A program made the translations under genes and the position numbers. 64,000 nt of DNA, from positions 119,606 through 183,605 of the forward strand of contig CAWEYR010000021.1 in assembly GCA_963813345.1 (NCBI GenBank), in the 5' to 3' direction. Position 1 is the first letter of the stretch. Every line of letters begins with the position of its first letter. This DNA is from CAWDDA01 sp963813345. Lineage in GTDB: Bacteria; Acidobacteriota; Blastocatellia; RBC074. The notes beneath the pieces were generated by a model, which saw only the letters and a program-made list of their open reading frames with translations, was not told the DNA's origin and did no database searches. Positions 63,979-64,000 of the stretch are shown piece by piece.

Positions 63979-64000
63979 ATGAACCGAAGGACCGCTTGTC
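63979..64000 (+). CDS. Start of an unidentified gene, cut by the window end
   Basis: ATGAACCGAAGGACCGCTTG begins at 63979 and is preceded by GAGGAGAG at a good distance. The first residues MNRRTAC resemble the front of a Tat or lipoprotein signal, but too little is present to identify it. Confidence 0.45.

Overview
This window looks like a contig from a Gram-negative soil or environmental bacterium, most probably Acidobacteriota of the Blastocatellia/Pyrinomonadales type. Three observations point there. Large MacB/FtsX-type permeases of the acidobacterial duplicated orphan permease (ADOP) kind occur at both ends (1-2150, 49965-52481). A PVC-type propeller/HEAT/cytochrome c protein and many Tat- or lipobox-bearing secreted proteins are present. 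lpxB and an LpxL-like acyltransferase imply a lipid A outer membrane. The assignment is by gene content only; there is no rRNA gene and no tRNA gene that I can recognise.

Layout. 1-2150: decayed ADOP permease. 2193-2861: parDE-type toxin-antitoxin pair with a palindromic operator and a frameshifted toxin. 3121-11963 (minus): tightly coupled envelope operon of a DUF1175 cysteine-peptidase-like lipoprotein, a giant alpha-2-macroglobulin with a thioester, a polytopic membrane protein, and a three-domain transpeptidase/SpoIID/metallopeptidase lipoprotein. 12234-17617: fatty acid desaturase, D/R-rich secreted protein, ABC-F ATPase, parvulin lipoprotein, rpmB, RidA. 17857-25550: Tat-exported amidohydrolase, hydrolase plus PVC-type cytochrome pair, heptad coiled-coil protein, LolA-like protein. 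25675-34255 (minus): apparent regulatory/efflux operon of ECF sigma, FecR anti-sigma, DUF4097 lipoprotein, two ABC ATPase/permease pairs and a flavin reductase. 34441-42974: Rieske protein, PhoD phosphatase, LpxL, GDT1, LpxB, asparaginase, PEP carboxylase. 43216-46080: tandem-domain PAP2/haloperoxidase gene, a decayed third copy and an IS3 remnant. 46130-53709: unknown CxxC protein, amidase, P1 peptidase, ADOP permease, MscS channel. 53961-64000: STAS protein, dtd, galU plus GHMP kinase, dprA, two VTT proteins, LhgO-like oxidase, rsgA, a PQQ-like propeller, and the start of one more gene.

Two features cut across the whole window. First, intergenic spaces are packed with hairpin-forming dispersed repeats (called R1 to R7 here). 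They are often nested in one another, and several supply the last codons and the stop of the neighbouring gene. Second, more than a dozen otherwise well-conserved genes, including lpxB, dprA, ppc and the macroglobulin, carry single-base frameshifts, some at homopolymers. I read most of these as base-calling errors in the assembly. Real decay is clear only for the first ADOP gene, the third PAP2 copy and the IS remnant, and is possible for the toxin.
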